From Phlegmacium glaucopus (Eukaryota > Basidiomycota > Agaricomycetes > Agaricales > Cortinariaceae): a DNA stretch of 14,264 nt. The translations under genes and the position numbers were made by a program. The notes under the pieces are model-generated. The model did no database searches. It was not told the origin of the DNA and was given only the letters and a program-made list of their open reading frames with translations. Below, piece by piece: positions 1 to 8,900 of this stretch; the first letter of the stretch is position 1, and each line of letters begins with the position of its first letter. Where the stretch lies: assembly GCA_015039465.1 (NCBI GenBank), contig MU130684.1, forward strand, positions 1-14,264, given 5' to 3'.

Positions 1-232
1 CTCCAAATAAAAGTATCAGTCTCTCCTTCTTTCCATTTTCGTTCCACTCCCCCCTCTCCTGCTGTGGTGCACCGAAGCCTTCTGCCCACGCTGTTTTTCC
101 GAAACTATCCCTACTCGCGTTATAGGCTCTCCTTCTTCTAGCTAGTCCATGCATGTAAGGATCAAAGTTCTGTGGAGATGGCGGTGGGTTAGCGTTAGGG
201 TCTGGCGATAATGTGCGTCCTCGTAGAAAATC
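1..232 (-). pseudogene. Truncated duplicate of the 3' part of exon 2 of the J-domain gene
   Basis: These bases align without any gap to 6246-6477, with about a dozen substitutions counted by eye. On the minus strand they keep the J-gene reading frame for 77 codons with no stop, and only about three residues change (T to P, E to G, R to K). Similarity stops abruptly at base 232/233, inside the codons following the J-domain, and the next minus-strand codon upstream is TAG. The HPD-bearing half of the J-domain is therefore missing here. The copy runs off the left edge of the window, so its 3' exon may lie outside. It is a partial segmental duplicate. Alternatively it is the tail of a chimeric gene, since the bases just upstream on the minus strand end in TTAG and could serve as a 3' splice site. 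Confidence 0.8.
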
Positions 233-481
233 TAACCCAAGTTGTTGGCAATTTCAACATAGTGCGCGTGTACTAAGTGGTTGCTTGCGTGTAGATGCAC
301 GAAGTTTCCACATTTCGGATAAGTATTAGGACATGGCCAATATATTTGGAGTTTTTTTGTTGTTGATCTGGATAGGTTTGTCCACAACCCGGGAGAACTA
401 AACAAGAATAAAACATACGAGTGAATAATTTGCAATCAAATTTACAATCAAAACTATAAAAGACATGCGACACGAAAAACC
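233..481. other. Intergenic stretch, no gene seen
   Basis: This AT-rich stretch lies between the J-gene duplicate and the zinc-cluster gene. A 67-codon minus-strand reading frame crosses it but resembles nothing I recognise. It probably holds the 3' untranslated region of the zinc-cluster gene. Confidence 0.4.
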
Positions 482-1809
482 TCAGGACTTTCTCCGCTTT
501 GATAATCCTCCCTCAACGGCACCATTAGCCCCATCATCCCTCTTTCGTTTCTTCTCCATTTCAGCATCCTGCCATATTTTGTCATCAGTCACATACCAAG
601 GAACGCATTTCTGACCCTTCTTCTCATCGGTAATAACCACAGGCACTCGAGTCTCCGGCCCTATCATAATCTGTTTATTGGAGTCCGGTAGCTTCAAGAT
701 TTCTGTAGCATAGATAGAGGTTCTGTCCATCTGGTCTATCATAGATTTGAAAGGCTTTTGACTGGCGGGATCTATATGTTTAGTCACGGTCGCAACCAGC
801 TCCTGGCAATGTTTATGAATTCGACTTTGTAAAAATAATATGTTTTCGAATGCGGTCAAAACTGTTAGATAAATATTGAGCAAGTAAGGGAATTTTGAGA
901 GGATAAGACGAACGAGATGATGTTGTTGAAGCCGCATCAGCACGCCGCAACTCGTTGAGTTCCGCTACTTTCTTTTCCAGCCGCTTTATATATTTCTCTG
1001 CCCATTCTGGACAGTCCGAGTCCGAGTCGTCATACTCTCCAGCCTCTCCCGAGTCGTCGTACTCTTCAGCCTCTTCTGAGTCGTCGTACTCTTCAGCCTC
1101 TTCTGGTTCATCGCTGGAATTCTCAAAATCTTTCAGGGCTTCCTGAGCTCCATCATGATAGTCGCTTCTACCGTCGCCTTCGTAATCGTCCTCCTCGGCA
1201 GTGTCGGTTTGATCTGCAGCACAATCCTGCCCACCAATGAACGACGTGTTATCATTCAATCGAGCTGACAGGGCGATCGGGTTACATACCAGGGTTTTCT
1301 GAATTGGCATCTCCTTAACCTGGGGGAGTGATTTCCGAGTCTTTCCCGTCCGAGTTCGCCCGAAATGTTTTTCATAGATAGACTTGGTCCTCTCGACTGA
1401 CCACTTGAGACGAGATGCTGCCGTCTCGACGAGGTATTGCACATGATGAGAGCATGTCATTCCCCGGCTCGTACAAGCGTAGCAACCAGGTTTTCCTTTC
1501 AGAAACACGCAAAGATAATCCTTAGAACTGGAACACTCGGTGCATTCCTGCGAGAAGGGAACCGTAAAAAAGTGATCTTTGACATATGACTATTCAATGA
1601 CTGACTGGGTTTTTCAGAAGAAATATATCAAGTCCAGGGAGGGTTTCCTCGATATCTACTAACGTGGTGCGCAGACGCTCACATACATACCCGATGGATG
1701 GTGGGCCTATCGGAGGAAACCGCCGTAAGTCGGTCTTGTTGTCCATACTACAGAGAGACGTTCGTTGAAGACGAGGGGGACGAGGGGGGATTGAGATGCA
1801 CTTTTGCAA
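482..1809 (-). CDS. Zn2Cys6-like cysteine cluster protein with acidic repeat and basic C-terminus
   Basis: Three exons are proposed: 1606-1809, 914-1547 and 482-861, with introns 1548-1605 (58 bases, GTCAGT...GCAG) and 862-913 (52 bases, GTTCGT...ACAG). Together they give 405 aa. A second in-frame ATG at 1746 would give 384 aa and is equally plausible. Residues about 70-100 hold six cysteines spaced C-x2-C-x7-C-x8-C-x2-C-x6-C, close to the fungal Zn(II)2Cys6 binuclear cluster. A long acidic segment follows with three near-identical EEAEEYDDS-type repeats, then a short charged helix (YIKRLEKKVAELNELRR) that could form a coiled coil. The C-terminus has two basic clusters (KKRKR and KRRK) resembling a bipartite nuclear signal. 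Nuclear DNA-associated function is an inference. Both donor sites are weak matches to consensus, so exon junctions need transcript support. Confidence 0.6.
1024..1104. repeat. 27-base tandem repeat, three units, coding
   Basis: Three consecutive 27-base units start at 1024, 1051 and 1078. The second and third are identical and the first differs at a few bases. They encode the acidic (E/D)(D/E)xAEEYDDS-like repeats of the zinc-cluster protein on the minus strand. The unit is a multiple of three, so copy number can change without shifting the frame. Confidence 0.9.
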
Positions 1810-2631
1810 GGCGAAGCCACAAGCTCAACCTGAATAACCATTAAGTACTGTCTTTGTTTTTCTATTTTATACTATTCATCATGCGTCATTCCTTTGATTC
1901 ACTTACAGTCCCGGACAAAAGAAAAAAAAGTTTAATTTACACCTCCGGAAGCCATCGGAATCAATAGAACAAGATTTTACTGTCTTGGCTGTGAATCACT
2001 GATTATTTGTCATATGTCAAAGAAGCTTAAGAAAAACATCAATGGCCTTCAGAATCAGATGATTCTGCGAATCGAGTCTTGATGCTCGAGACTCTCGTTA
2101 AAGAAGCTGGCCATCATTATAAATGTATCTTCTTACTCAAGTTCCGTCACATTGAAATGGTAAGTCTAATTATTAAATAGATCTCATTAAACTAAAGTTT
2201 CACCGGCACCCTTCAATACTGGAGATGAGTCAAGACATTTGAGGCCTTGAGGACGTAAAGCAAGCGGTGTTGGCTGTACTCAACCTCGTGCCCCGTTAAT
2301 GTCATCATCAAATTCCTGGCATTGTATGGGTCTTACCGGGCTGTTGTTCATAAGCGAAAGGGTCATCGTATGTACAATTTCTCAGAGCGCTGTGGACGCC
2401 GTCGTCAACCCAACTTAGGCACCTAAAATCATTGATTTTGGCCAAAATTCTGGCATTTATAGTAGTCTACGGAATCCATACTACAAAATCAACACTCGTT
2501 CGTTCTCGTTTGCCTACTAAACAACTGAGGTAAAGTACATTACTTATTTCTTACGAACATTTACTTACATGTTATCTAGGCCTTTTCCTGTCTAGGTATA
2601 GATATTAATATATAGTCGTTTGGTTACATTA
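1810..2631. other. Spacer with one possible plus-strand exon
   Basis: I see no complete gene here. The one coding-like stretch is on the plus strand at about 2001-2160. It is open for some 50 codons (SESDDSANRVLMLETLVKEA is part of it) and ends at a good donor, ATG|GTAAGT, near 2160. No matching downstream exon was found and no family was recognised. It may be a relic exon or chance. The importin relic may fade into the right end of this spacer, but nothing convincing lies left of 2632. Confidence 0.3.
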
Positions 2632-4267
2632 GGAAACGGGGATAAATGTCACCGATAAGTCCTGCGCATTCCATCGCATTCACACTTAATTTCCTAAATT
2701 CCGGTCCATCTGCATCTCTCAATGCACTCAGGAGCAAAGGCGTATTAGAAGACTAATGCCCGAAGGGTTATTCGGTAATTTCAACAGACGTAGGGTCCAG
2801 ATAGGCCAGGAGTGTATTCCGTTCTACGCCTTCACAAAGGTTGATGGGAGCAGCAGCGGCGTGGGCATGTACTCTTGAAAAAACTGCATTTGACAGTAAG
2901 GTCGTAGGAAAGTAAAAGGAACTACATTGGTTCGGGGTCTTCCAGCGCAGGGATGAGTACTGCGAATAAATTATTAAGGTCAATGGTTAAAGAACGTTTT
3001 TTGGACAATCGACCGAAGAACAAACCTCCAAATCCAGAAGTGTTCGCGGTCTCATTAGAGATCGATGTACATAGTTGACCTCTATAACCATAGATTAGAA
3101 CGCGAACGAAATACTGGAAGACTTGATGAGACTACTACTAACACACACGGAAAAGCAGCCATAGGAGTCACCAAATATGGGTGACAAATACTAAATTCTA
3201 CAAAGAGCCCATTACGTCAGGCTGGCTACGGGAGACTACAATATTCCTGGAGAAAGAGACTTGCAAATTTTTTCAAGTTCTTTTTGAATCACCTATTAGC
3301 AGAACAGTCATATAAACAATGTCATAAGGGTTCATTCCACGTACACGCCAGTCATAACTGGCCATCATTGATGGTATGTACTAAAAGCGAGAATATGCAT
3401 CAATGCAAGTTCCGATTGAATTATTGACGTTATAGAATACTTGCAATGCAGGCAGCAACACAGACCTCCTACCCATCACACAAGTAAGCCAATCCAAAGA
3501 TTGTTCATACAGAGCAGGAGGGTCATCCGTTTCCGCCCAACTTGAGTTCGCGAAAGGCTACAGTAAAGAAAATAGAGCGACCACTGAAGTCAGTTCAAAC
3601 CCAGATATACTGAGTCAAAACAAAACTTACTAACATCTTCCCAAGCCTCCACCGCTCATCTCGATTTCGTCCTCAGCAAACTCACCCATCCCTCTAAACA
3701 TGCATGGAGGATGACATCCGTCCATCCAGAGACTTGCTTCACCATATTTAATCTTGCTTCCGATAAACTCCAAAGCACTAAGGACAAAAGGTAGAACAGA
3801 ACGTTCATTACATTCGTTCATCTTTTTTATCATGTTCTATCGAACTTTGGTTCCAGTGCAAGTTTGATGGTCCAGTAGATGAAGGGGGATGACGAAGGCA
3901 ATTGCGATGTACTAGAGGAGTCTGAAGGAAGTGGGAAGACGAATACGCCCCGTCGACCACTGCTGAAAGCGCCATTTCCGGGGAACGGTCGTCCCACTGT
4001 TAGAGTAGGGCCACAATAGATGGGTGACGGCATAAGAGCAGGTAGGAAGGTGAGGAAGGAGGCCAAATGCAGAGAAAAGAGGATGAGATCGGACATGCAC
4101 AGCAGTGTAGAAAAGAATGTGGATAGGCAATGGTATTGGACGAGAACCAAGAATGAACTAGAACCAAGAGGAGGTTGAGACAGAGATTGAGCAAAAGGAG
4201 GAAAAGTCTCGAGCGACTGAGAGACCTGGGATGCTTCAGCTGAAGAAAGGTATGTCACTGAAGCCAA
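2632..4267 (-). pseudogene. Decayed importin-beta-3 (PSE1/Kap121/IPO5-type) karyopherin, N-terminal to middle part
   Basis: Minus-strand pieces appear in the order expected for the HEAT-repeat import receptor importin beta-3. About 4267-3830 holds LASFLTFLPALMPSPI and GRPFPGNG. About 3830-3640 holds ALEFIGSKIKYGEASLWMDG and MGEFAEDEIE. 3551-3441 holds DDPPALYEQSLDWLTCVMG. 3380-3339 holds YIPSMMASYDWRVR. About 3292-3238 holds VIQKELEKICKS. About 3105-3050 holds RVLIYGYRGQLCT. About 2875-2790 holds RVHAHAAAAPINLCEGVERN and LLAYLDP. About 2745-2640 holds DADGPEFRKLSVNAMECAGL. The pieces lie in different frames with intervening stops, and the stretch normally following DWR(V/L)RHAGLM is missing. 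Intron-like gaps remain (for example GTACGT at 3338 to AATAG near 3293), so this is a decayed genomic copy rather than a processed retrocopy. The extreme N-terminus and the C-terminal half were not found. Family assignment comes from recalled conserved motifs. Confidence 0.75.
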
Positions 4268-4377
4268 TTCGGTCGTTTCTGGGACTAAGGAGACTTCCAG
4301 ATCAAGGTACTAGGCTGCGCGAGGGGTGGGCTGGACGGATGGACGAATTGAGCTACCCTTCTAAATCTCCGTCCTAT

Positions 4378-4573
4378 AAATTCCAGGTTTCGAATTTATC
4401 CACCCGCACAACACCTGAAGCTACCATATCACAAACCACGTGCACCTTACTCTCACGTGTGGCAAAGCCGGTAACGCTACCCGGGCCTTCTGAATCTGCA
4501 TCCTCCGAATTCCAGGTTTCATCTCAAATTATCCACTTGCACAACACCTGCGGCTACCATGTCAAAAAACTCA
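4378..4573. repeat. Direct repeat, two diverged units 129 bases apart
   Basis: The segment starting near 4378 (aattccaggtttc, then ttatccaccc, gcacaacacctg, gctaccat) recurs from about 4507 with the same order of blocks. A 2-base length difference follows the first block. The offset of 129 bases is a multiple of three. The repeat lies within a 130-codon plus-strand reading frame starting at 4231, whose product I do not recognise. Confidence 0.65.
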
Positions 4574-4712
4574 ATAACGATGTAGAGAAGCTGGAAAAGA
4601 CCTCAATGGCACTGATCATGTAAGTGTTCAGGCAACCGATGTCATACTACTCGAACGCCATATCGTTGACGTCATTCTAACGCCTACTAGGGATGCTAAT
4701 TTGAATCCTTAG

Positions 4713-5102
4713 ATCCAAAACGATTCACCAAAACGTCCTGAGCGCAAGAAATATATGATACTGAAAACACAGTCCCAACACTCAAACGTCAAACTCGTTA
4801 CCGCTGTGGTCCAGAAAGAGGCTTCTTACGAGGTTCAGCACTTGCTTTTTTTAAAAAACTTATTTCGAAGGAACTAACAGTGCTATGTACTTCTGATGTG
4901 ATTACAGAAAGCCCTTGAAGCGGCATTCGACGTTTTCAAAGTTCCACAAGGCCATACTAAAAAGGGGCTCGCGTTGAGATGTCGACTTGAAGGTTCTCGG
5001 CCAGGGACCGATTGGATGGTCATACAGCCTGCTGTGTGGGACGACATAGTCGATGACATGGAATTTTTTCTTTGTGGATTTAACACTGATTTATTACCTT
5101 GA
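4713..5102 (+). CDS. Unknown protein, 3' exons of a plus-strand gene
   Basis: Two coding-like blocks join in phase 0. Exon A is 4713-4832, following a CCTTAG acceptor, and encodes a basic segment (SPKRPERKKYMILKTQ) followed by SNVKLVTAVVQKEASYE. Exon B is 4908-5102, following GATTACAG, and encodes KALEAAFDVFKVPQGHTKKG, then DWMVIQPAVWDDIVDDMEFF and a TGA stop. The intron between them would be 75 bases with a weak GTTCAG donor. Upstream, a 130-codon open frame from 4231 (internal ATG at 4252) ends at a good donor, CAT|GTAAGT after 4619. Its phase does not fit exon A without another exon or a frameshift, so the 5' end is unresolved. No family is recognised. The gene may be intact with a different structure or may be decaying like its importin neighbour. 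Confidence 0.4.
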
Positions 5103-5832
5103 TCTTCCCCCAAACAATTATAACTTACGACGATGATCTGATTCCATGACCTCTTGATAGTTAAACTAAATCCATGGTCCAGTGCTCCGAGTCTGCCAAC
5201 TGAAATACAATTCTCGTGATTTTGAGGATGAATGACAGTTGCTGCTCCTTGCTGTTTTCTTTGAACCTGATATTTGAGATGTTGGAGGAAAGGGTGGCTA
5301 CAAGAGCTTGAGGTCCGACTGGCGCACTGATTGCTCCTGGAGAATGGTAAATCCCTTGTTTCTTTTGAAAAATGCCGTCGTTTTCGCTATAGTCGCGCCA
5401 AGTTCACACTCTAACGAAGCAAACTCATTATATACCCCTGCACAACGTCGTCTAGAGCTCAGAGTTGGACAAGAATCGATAAAAATATTAATAAGAAAGT
5501 CAAGGTTCACGAAGAACTTGATTGCAAAGATTGGTTTGGCAACGGTAAATTACTGAACCAGCACGGAATCCCCTAGTAAAAGGCGAGGGGATTGTTTGTT
5601 TGATGGTTCAGTTGTTGCTAATATGATCTGATGATCTCTCCAGGCTACCATTGAGAAGGTGTATTTTGTTCAAGTGACTGGGTAACATTTAAAGTTGATC
5701 CGGCTCGGCGTTTACGACTACTAGTCATAGAAATTCATGTCTCGATGAATCTGTACACCTATCTAATGTACAATTGTCCATTACAATTTATTCATATTCA
5801 CAGCTCCGTCTAGCAGGGCAGGAAATAAACTT
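5103..5832. other. Spacer between convergent genes
   Basis: The stretch lies between the 3' end of the plus-strand unknown gene and the stop of the minus-strand J-domain gene. Reading frames of 70-82 codons overlap at 5298-5556 on both strands, but neither has recognisable motifs or convincing splice sites. An aataaa-like element on the minus strand just beyond the J-gene stop (near 5785-5795) could serve its polyadenylation. Confidence 0.4.
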
Positions 5833-6948
5833 CTATCGCTGCTCTCGTGTCGTGCTTTCCTCTTCCTTCCCTGTTTCTTTCGCCATTTCCTTGACACGCT
5901 TACGCACCCCTTCGCGTCTCTCAACACCCATATCGCGTGCTTCTTGGCGTGCTTCGGAGAGAGCTGTGGCAGCTGCACGCGTTTTGTCGAATTCAAGAAG
6001 AAAAGAAAATATGAACGACGATGATGGTACACTGGGTGGTGAGTCGAAAGGAGTGTTTGATGACAGGGAGAGAGGAGCTAGAGATGATGATGCGAAGAGG
6101 GAGAATGGGAACATAGAAAGGACCGACGTAGGGAAAATTATGGAGATAAATGTCATTGGAAGACTGGGGAATAAACCTCCCACCAGTGCCTATAAGAAAG
6201 ATATGTTTTTTTCTTTTAAGAAGTATGAAAGTATACGTACCGCAACTCCAAATAAAAGTATCAGTCTCTCCTTCTTTCCATTTTCGTTCCACTCCCCCCT
6301 CTCCTGCTGTGGTGCACCGAAGCCTTCTGCCCACGCTGTTCTTCCGAAACTATCCCTACTTGCATTGTATGCTCTCCGTCTCCTAGCTAGTTCATGCATG
6401 TAAGGATCGAAATTCTGCGGAGATGGCGTTGGGTTAGCGTTAGGGTCTGGCGATAATGTGCGTCCTCGTAGAAAATCATATGCAGCTTTGATAGATCGAA
6501 AGCGTGAATGGGCTTCTGCTGAGTTATTGGTGGAGAGACGGGCATAAGATGAATCTGGGTGGTGTGCACGAACGAGATCATAGTCTATTATATTACTGTA
6601 ATGAGATGTGAAATCGAACAGGAAGAAAACTTGAACAGACGCACAACGTTCTTTGATCTCTCCTTGGGTGGCTCCTGGACCCAGATGAAATATTTGATGC
6701 GGAGTTGGTTTAGCGTGGGCAGGGTACGGATAAGGATTCTGAAACCGTGGAGGTTCCTTGCCAGAAACAATCCGGTCTTGAGTTCCAGCATGAGACATAG
6801 TAGCATACCGGGTGATATCGGGGGTAGTTCCAAAGATGAGGGGGCGAGAGCATCTCCTCGAGAGACCAGTAGACTCAGCCCGTAAACGTGCTTGGATGAG
6901 AAGGTGGAGGTGTAAGGGAAGTTGTTGTCGAGGATGTAGGTGGTGCAT
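5833..6948 (-). CDS. J-domain (DnaJ-type) co-chaperone with hydrophobic segment, possibly mitochondrial
   Basis: Three exons, 6645-6948, 6241-6584 and 5833-6189, are joined by introns 6585-6644 (60 bases) and 6190-6240 (51 bases, GTACGT...TATAG), giving 334 aa. Residues about 80-147 form a J-domain: PTPHQIFHLGPGATQGEIKE, then YYDLVRAHHPDSS with the HPD triad at 110-112, then RFRSIKAAYDFLRG. J-domains stimulate Hsp70 ATPase. The first 50 residues are rich in Arg, His and Leu with few acidic residues, which would suit a mitochondrial presequence; an alternative start is Met51. Residues about 205-255, across the exon 2/3 junction, are strongly hydrophobic (LILLFGVAALVGGLF and onward), suggesting membrane anchoring. 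The tail is charged and helical. There are no G/F or Cys-rich domains, so it is a type III J-protein. Intron 1 splits the J-domain just before HPD. Confidence 0.85.
6246..6477. repeat. Direct repeat of bases 1-232
   Basis: This is the partner of the copy at the left edge, with the same orientation and no indels. It lies inside exon 2 of the J-domain gene, starting five bases from the exon 2/intron 2 boundary. The left copy leaves the window at the matching base, so the true repeat probably extends further on that side. Confidence 0.9.
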
Positions 6949-7130
6949 TTGATAGAGTCAGAGGGCAGCCCAAATGTTTGCTTGTTGTATAACCAAATAT
7001 AAATATGCTAGCCTTGCACTAGACCATTAGGTTGACAAATTTAATGGGAGGGAGGAGGATCATATCAATAAGCTTACAGTAGTGATGGGTACTGGGAGAA
7101 ATCGGCTTCACGTATCGGCACGGGAACTTC
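6949..7130. promoter_or_regulatory. Upstream region of the J-domain gene
   Basis: On the minus strand, an AT-rich TATA-like stretch (CATATTTATAT) lies near 6995-7006, about 50 bases before the first ATG at 6948. No other element was recognised. The first hydrophobin module begins at about 7131. Confidence 0.35.
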
Positions 7131-7211
7131 CTTTACCGGCACCCTGGAAAAAAGGAGCCAGTGTCGTGTACTTATAAACCGCTCACTGTGCTCTACCAAA
7201 ATCGCGAACGT

Positions 7212-8000
7212 CTATTGCTCTCGTGAAATTTTTCTCTTTTCGCTTCTTATCAGCGTCGATTTTAGATTGATTTTAGAGGGTATCAGGCCCGCCACATCTG
7301 CTCGTCTGGATAAACGTGGAAGCTTGACGATGGGGTCGCCGTCCACTAGATGGTGGATGATATGCACCTGATAGTCTTTGTACCGTGGAACCTCCGATAT
7401 CGCTTGGTTGAAGCTCATTCTTCACGTGCTTCCTGGACTTGTCATGTAACCCAAGCTTATCCATTTCTTTCCGCACGTCCCTACCAAAAGTAATCTTCGC
7501 CGCCTTTGTTCGCTTGGCATGTTTTTGAAACTCTTTCTTGTCCCCTAGTCTGACCTCTGCGCTGCCGCTCCTGCTCCTTTTGCCAGTTTGAACAGCTCCA
7601 GCATTTCTTGCTCGACAAGTGTCCAGGGCATAACGTGCCAATGGACTCGCTATCGCAGATTTGGCACTTGGAAGCCTCTACGCATGGATAACTTTGAAAC
7701 TCATAGTTGAAACGTGAGCATGATATTCAGGCGAGGTAGCTGGTTATAGCGAAGACCGTAGACGCTGAGGAAGACAAAGGTGATCCTTATTTGCCTCTGT
7801 GCCAACATCTGTCTCCTCTGGCGATCTTTCTAGCTCTCCCCACAGGCTTTCAGGATGAAGGTTTCTAGGTGCTTCTTGATTTCTGATAATGAGGCCTTTA
7901 TCTTGCGGTGGCTCGGCGGTCACTCATGCCTGTTAATATGGATAACTGGAAGCGGGACGAAGAGATCGCAAAGTCAGAAAACTGCAAGTGCCATTGGCAA
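7212..8000 (-). pseudogene. Decayed companion gene downstream of hydrophobin 1
   Basis: Below the hydrophobin stop, the minus strand carries coding-like pieces that recur in all three modules but in broken frames. In order they are a FSSRFQLS-like and SEIKKHLETFI piece (near 7970-7850), a block with YEFQSYPC and paired cysteines (near 7700-7600), then EFQKHAKRTKAAKITFGRDV and RKEMDKLGLHDKSRKHVKN (about 7540-7410), and finally PRYKDYQVHIIHHLVDGDPI (about 7390-7330). The longest single frame is 122 codons (7273-7641), but PRYKDYQVHI lies in a different frame. The pattern suggests an ancestral gene, perhaps with introns, present in the unit before duplication. The family is not recognised. An expressed multi-exon gene is not excluded. 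Confidence 0.4.
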
Positions 8001-8080
8001 AAGCCTGGGCCTAGCTAACTACGGAATAACAGTAACAACGAAGGGTATATCTCAAGTCGGTATATAAGAATTTGAGAAAC

Positions 8081-8602
8081 TCAAGCGCCAGCGATGACGG
8101 AGCTGCAACCAATGACCGCGGTGGCTTTCTAATGATTGGCGTTTCTCAGAACTGGGCAGCTATGAGCAAACTGGACTACTTACGAATTCGTTGTTCTCGC
8201 AGCACATTTCGTCTGTAGTGCAGGTTTGGGTGCTGCCGAGATTGATAGGAGAGCAGGTAACTAGATTGGAGAATAGGTGAGACTTGAACTTGCATCACGG
8301 TAGCTAATAAGTTGACTTACAACCAACGAGGCCGGTGATAGGAGTGGCAACACCCAAAAGGCCGAGCTGCTTAACAACGCTCGGGTCAGTGGTCTATTAG
8401 ATTCAACTCATTAGCAAGTTGTTTATTACTACTCTAGCTGACGATTAAAACGTACGCTTCCATAGGAATGGCAGCACTGAAGAGTTCCAGTGCTGCAGGA
8501 GTTTGTGATGCCGCCGGAGGGGGAACCACCACGACGGATCAAGGCCGCAGAGGCGAAGAGGGGGAGAGCGAGGAGGACAATGGAGGCAGAGCGAGCGAAC
8601 AT
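8081..8602 (-). CDS. Class I hydrophobin, copy 1 (divergent)
   Basis: Four exons, 8456-8602, 8321-8393, 8184-8260 and 8081-8128, with introns of 62, 60 and 55 bases, encode 114 aa. Residues 1-19 are a signal peptide (MFARSASIVLLALPLFASA). An Ile-Arg-Arg just after it resembles a Kex2-type site. Eight cysteines at 36, 43, 44, 76, 87, 93, 94 and 107 give C-x6-CC-x31-C-x10-C-x5-CC-x12-C, the hydrophobin signature with class I spacing. TDPSVVKQLGLLGV between Cys3 and Cys4 is typical of the amyloid-forming loop. The protein should be secreted and form water-repellent films on cell walls. Compared with copies 2 and 3 it has one residue fewer between Cys4 and Cys5, and ends IGCSSVIAGA where they end VGCSPVN(L/A)GL. 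All splice sites are GT-AG and keep frame. Confidence 0.93.
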
Positions 8603-8900
8603 GTTTGAGATAGAGTAAAAGACAGGTAGTAATAGAAGCTGGGTACGTGGAACTGAGAAAAGTTTACTGTGATATTTACAACTTGGGTCCATATATATAA
8701 GATTCTTTATACTTTCCAGAGACAAAAGATGACGTTACTATCACACCCAAGTCTGTTTATCTCGCCAGGGAAAAATGACTGTGGAAAAAAAAATTGGTTA
8801 TAAATGCCAATGCTGTCATACTCGCAGATCCATAAACGTTAATAATTAAGCTAGTGTTGAACGGTGAGGTGTCAATGTCACTTGTAAGTAATAAATCGGG
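8603..8900 (-). promoter_or_regulatory. Upstream region of hydrophobin 1
   Basis: On the minus strand, TATAAA lies at 8711-8706, about 105 bases before the ATG, and is conserved in copy 2. A second AT run (TTATATATAT, 8691-8700) is closer to the start and missing in copy 2. Homology to copy 2 extends to about 8900, including a well-kept block around 8720-8780 (GTTACTATCACAC, AAGTCTGTTTATCTCGCCAG as read on the plus strand). That block is a candidate shared control element, but no factor site is assigned. Confidence 0.5.

Larger units (their letters stand above)
7131..8900. repeat. Hydrophobin module, copy 1
   Basis: First of three direct copies. Shared landmarks, with equivalents in the other copies, are TCGCGAACGTCTAT at 7202 (9361, 12721), AAGCTTGACGATGGG at 7320 (9479; diverged to GGCTCGACGATGGG in copy 3 near 12845), the hydrophobin ATG at 8602 (10824, 14183), and an upstream block ending near a taagtaataaat motif at about 8885-8896. 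The left edge (CTTTACCGGC...ACTTATAAAC) matches copy 3 from about 12600 better than copy 2, which lacks that piece. Confidence 0.85.

Noticed and set aside
955..1146. Plus-strand serine-rich frame with SSYSSAS repeats
   Set aside because: It is the complement of the acidic tandem repeat of the zinc-cluster gene, which has cysteine motifs and splice sites on the minus strand.
232..6245. A 6-kb transposon bounded by the J-gene direct repeats
   Set aside because: The repeats are coding sequence, not LTRs; no transposase, reverse transcriptase or target duplication was seen, and the interior holds unrelated host-type genes.
5774..6403. Plus-strand 209-codon frame
   Set aside because: It lies antisense to exons 2 and 3 of the J-domain gene and crosses intron 2. 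The minus-strand model has a J-domain and proper splice sites.
7855..8067. Plus-strand 70-codon frame beginning MKVSRCFL
   Set aside because: It is antisense to the SEIKKHLETFI piece of the companion sequence and is not kept open in the other modules.
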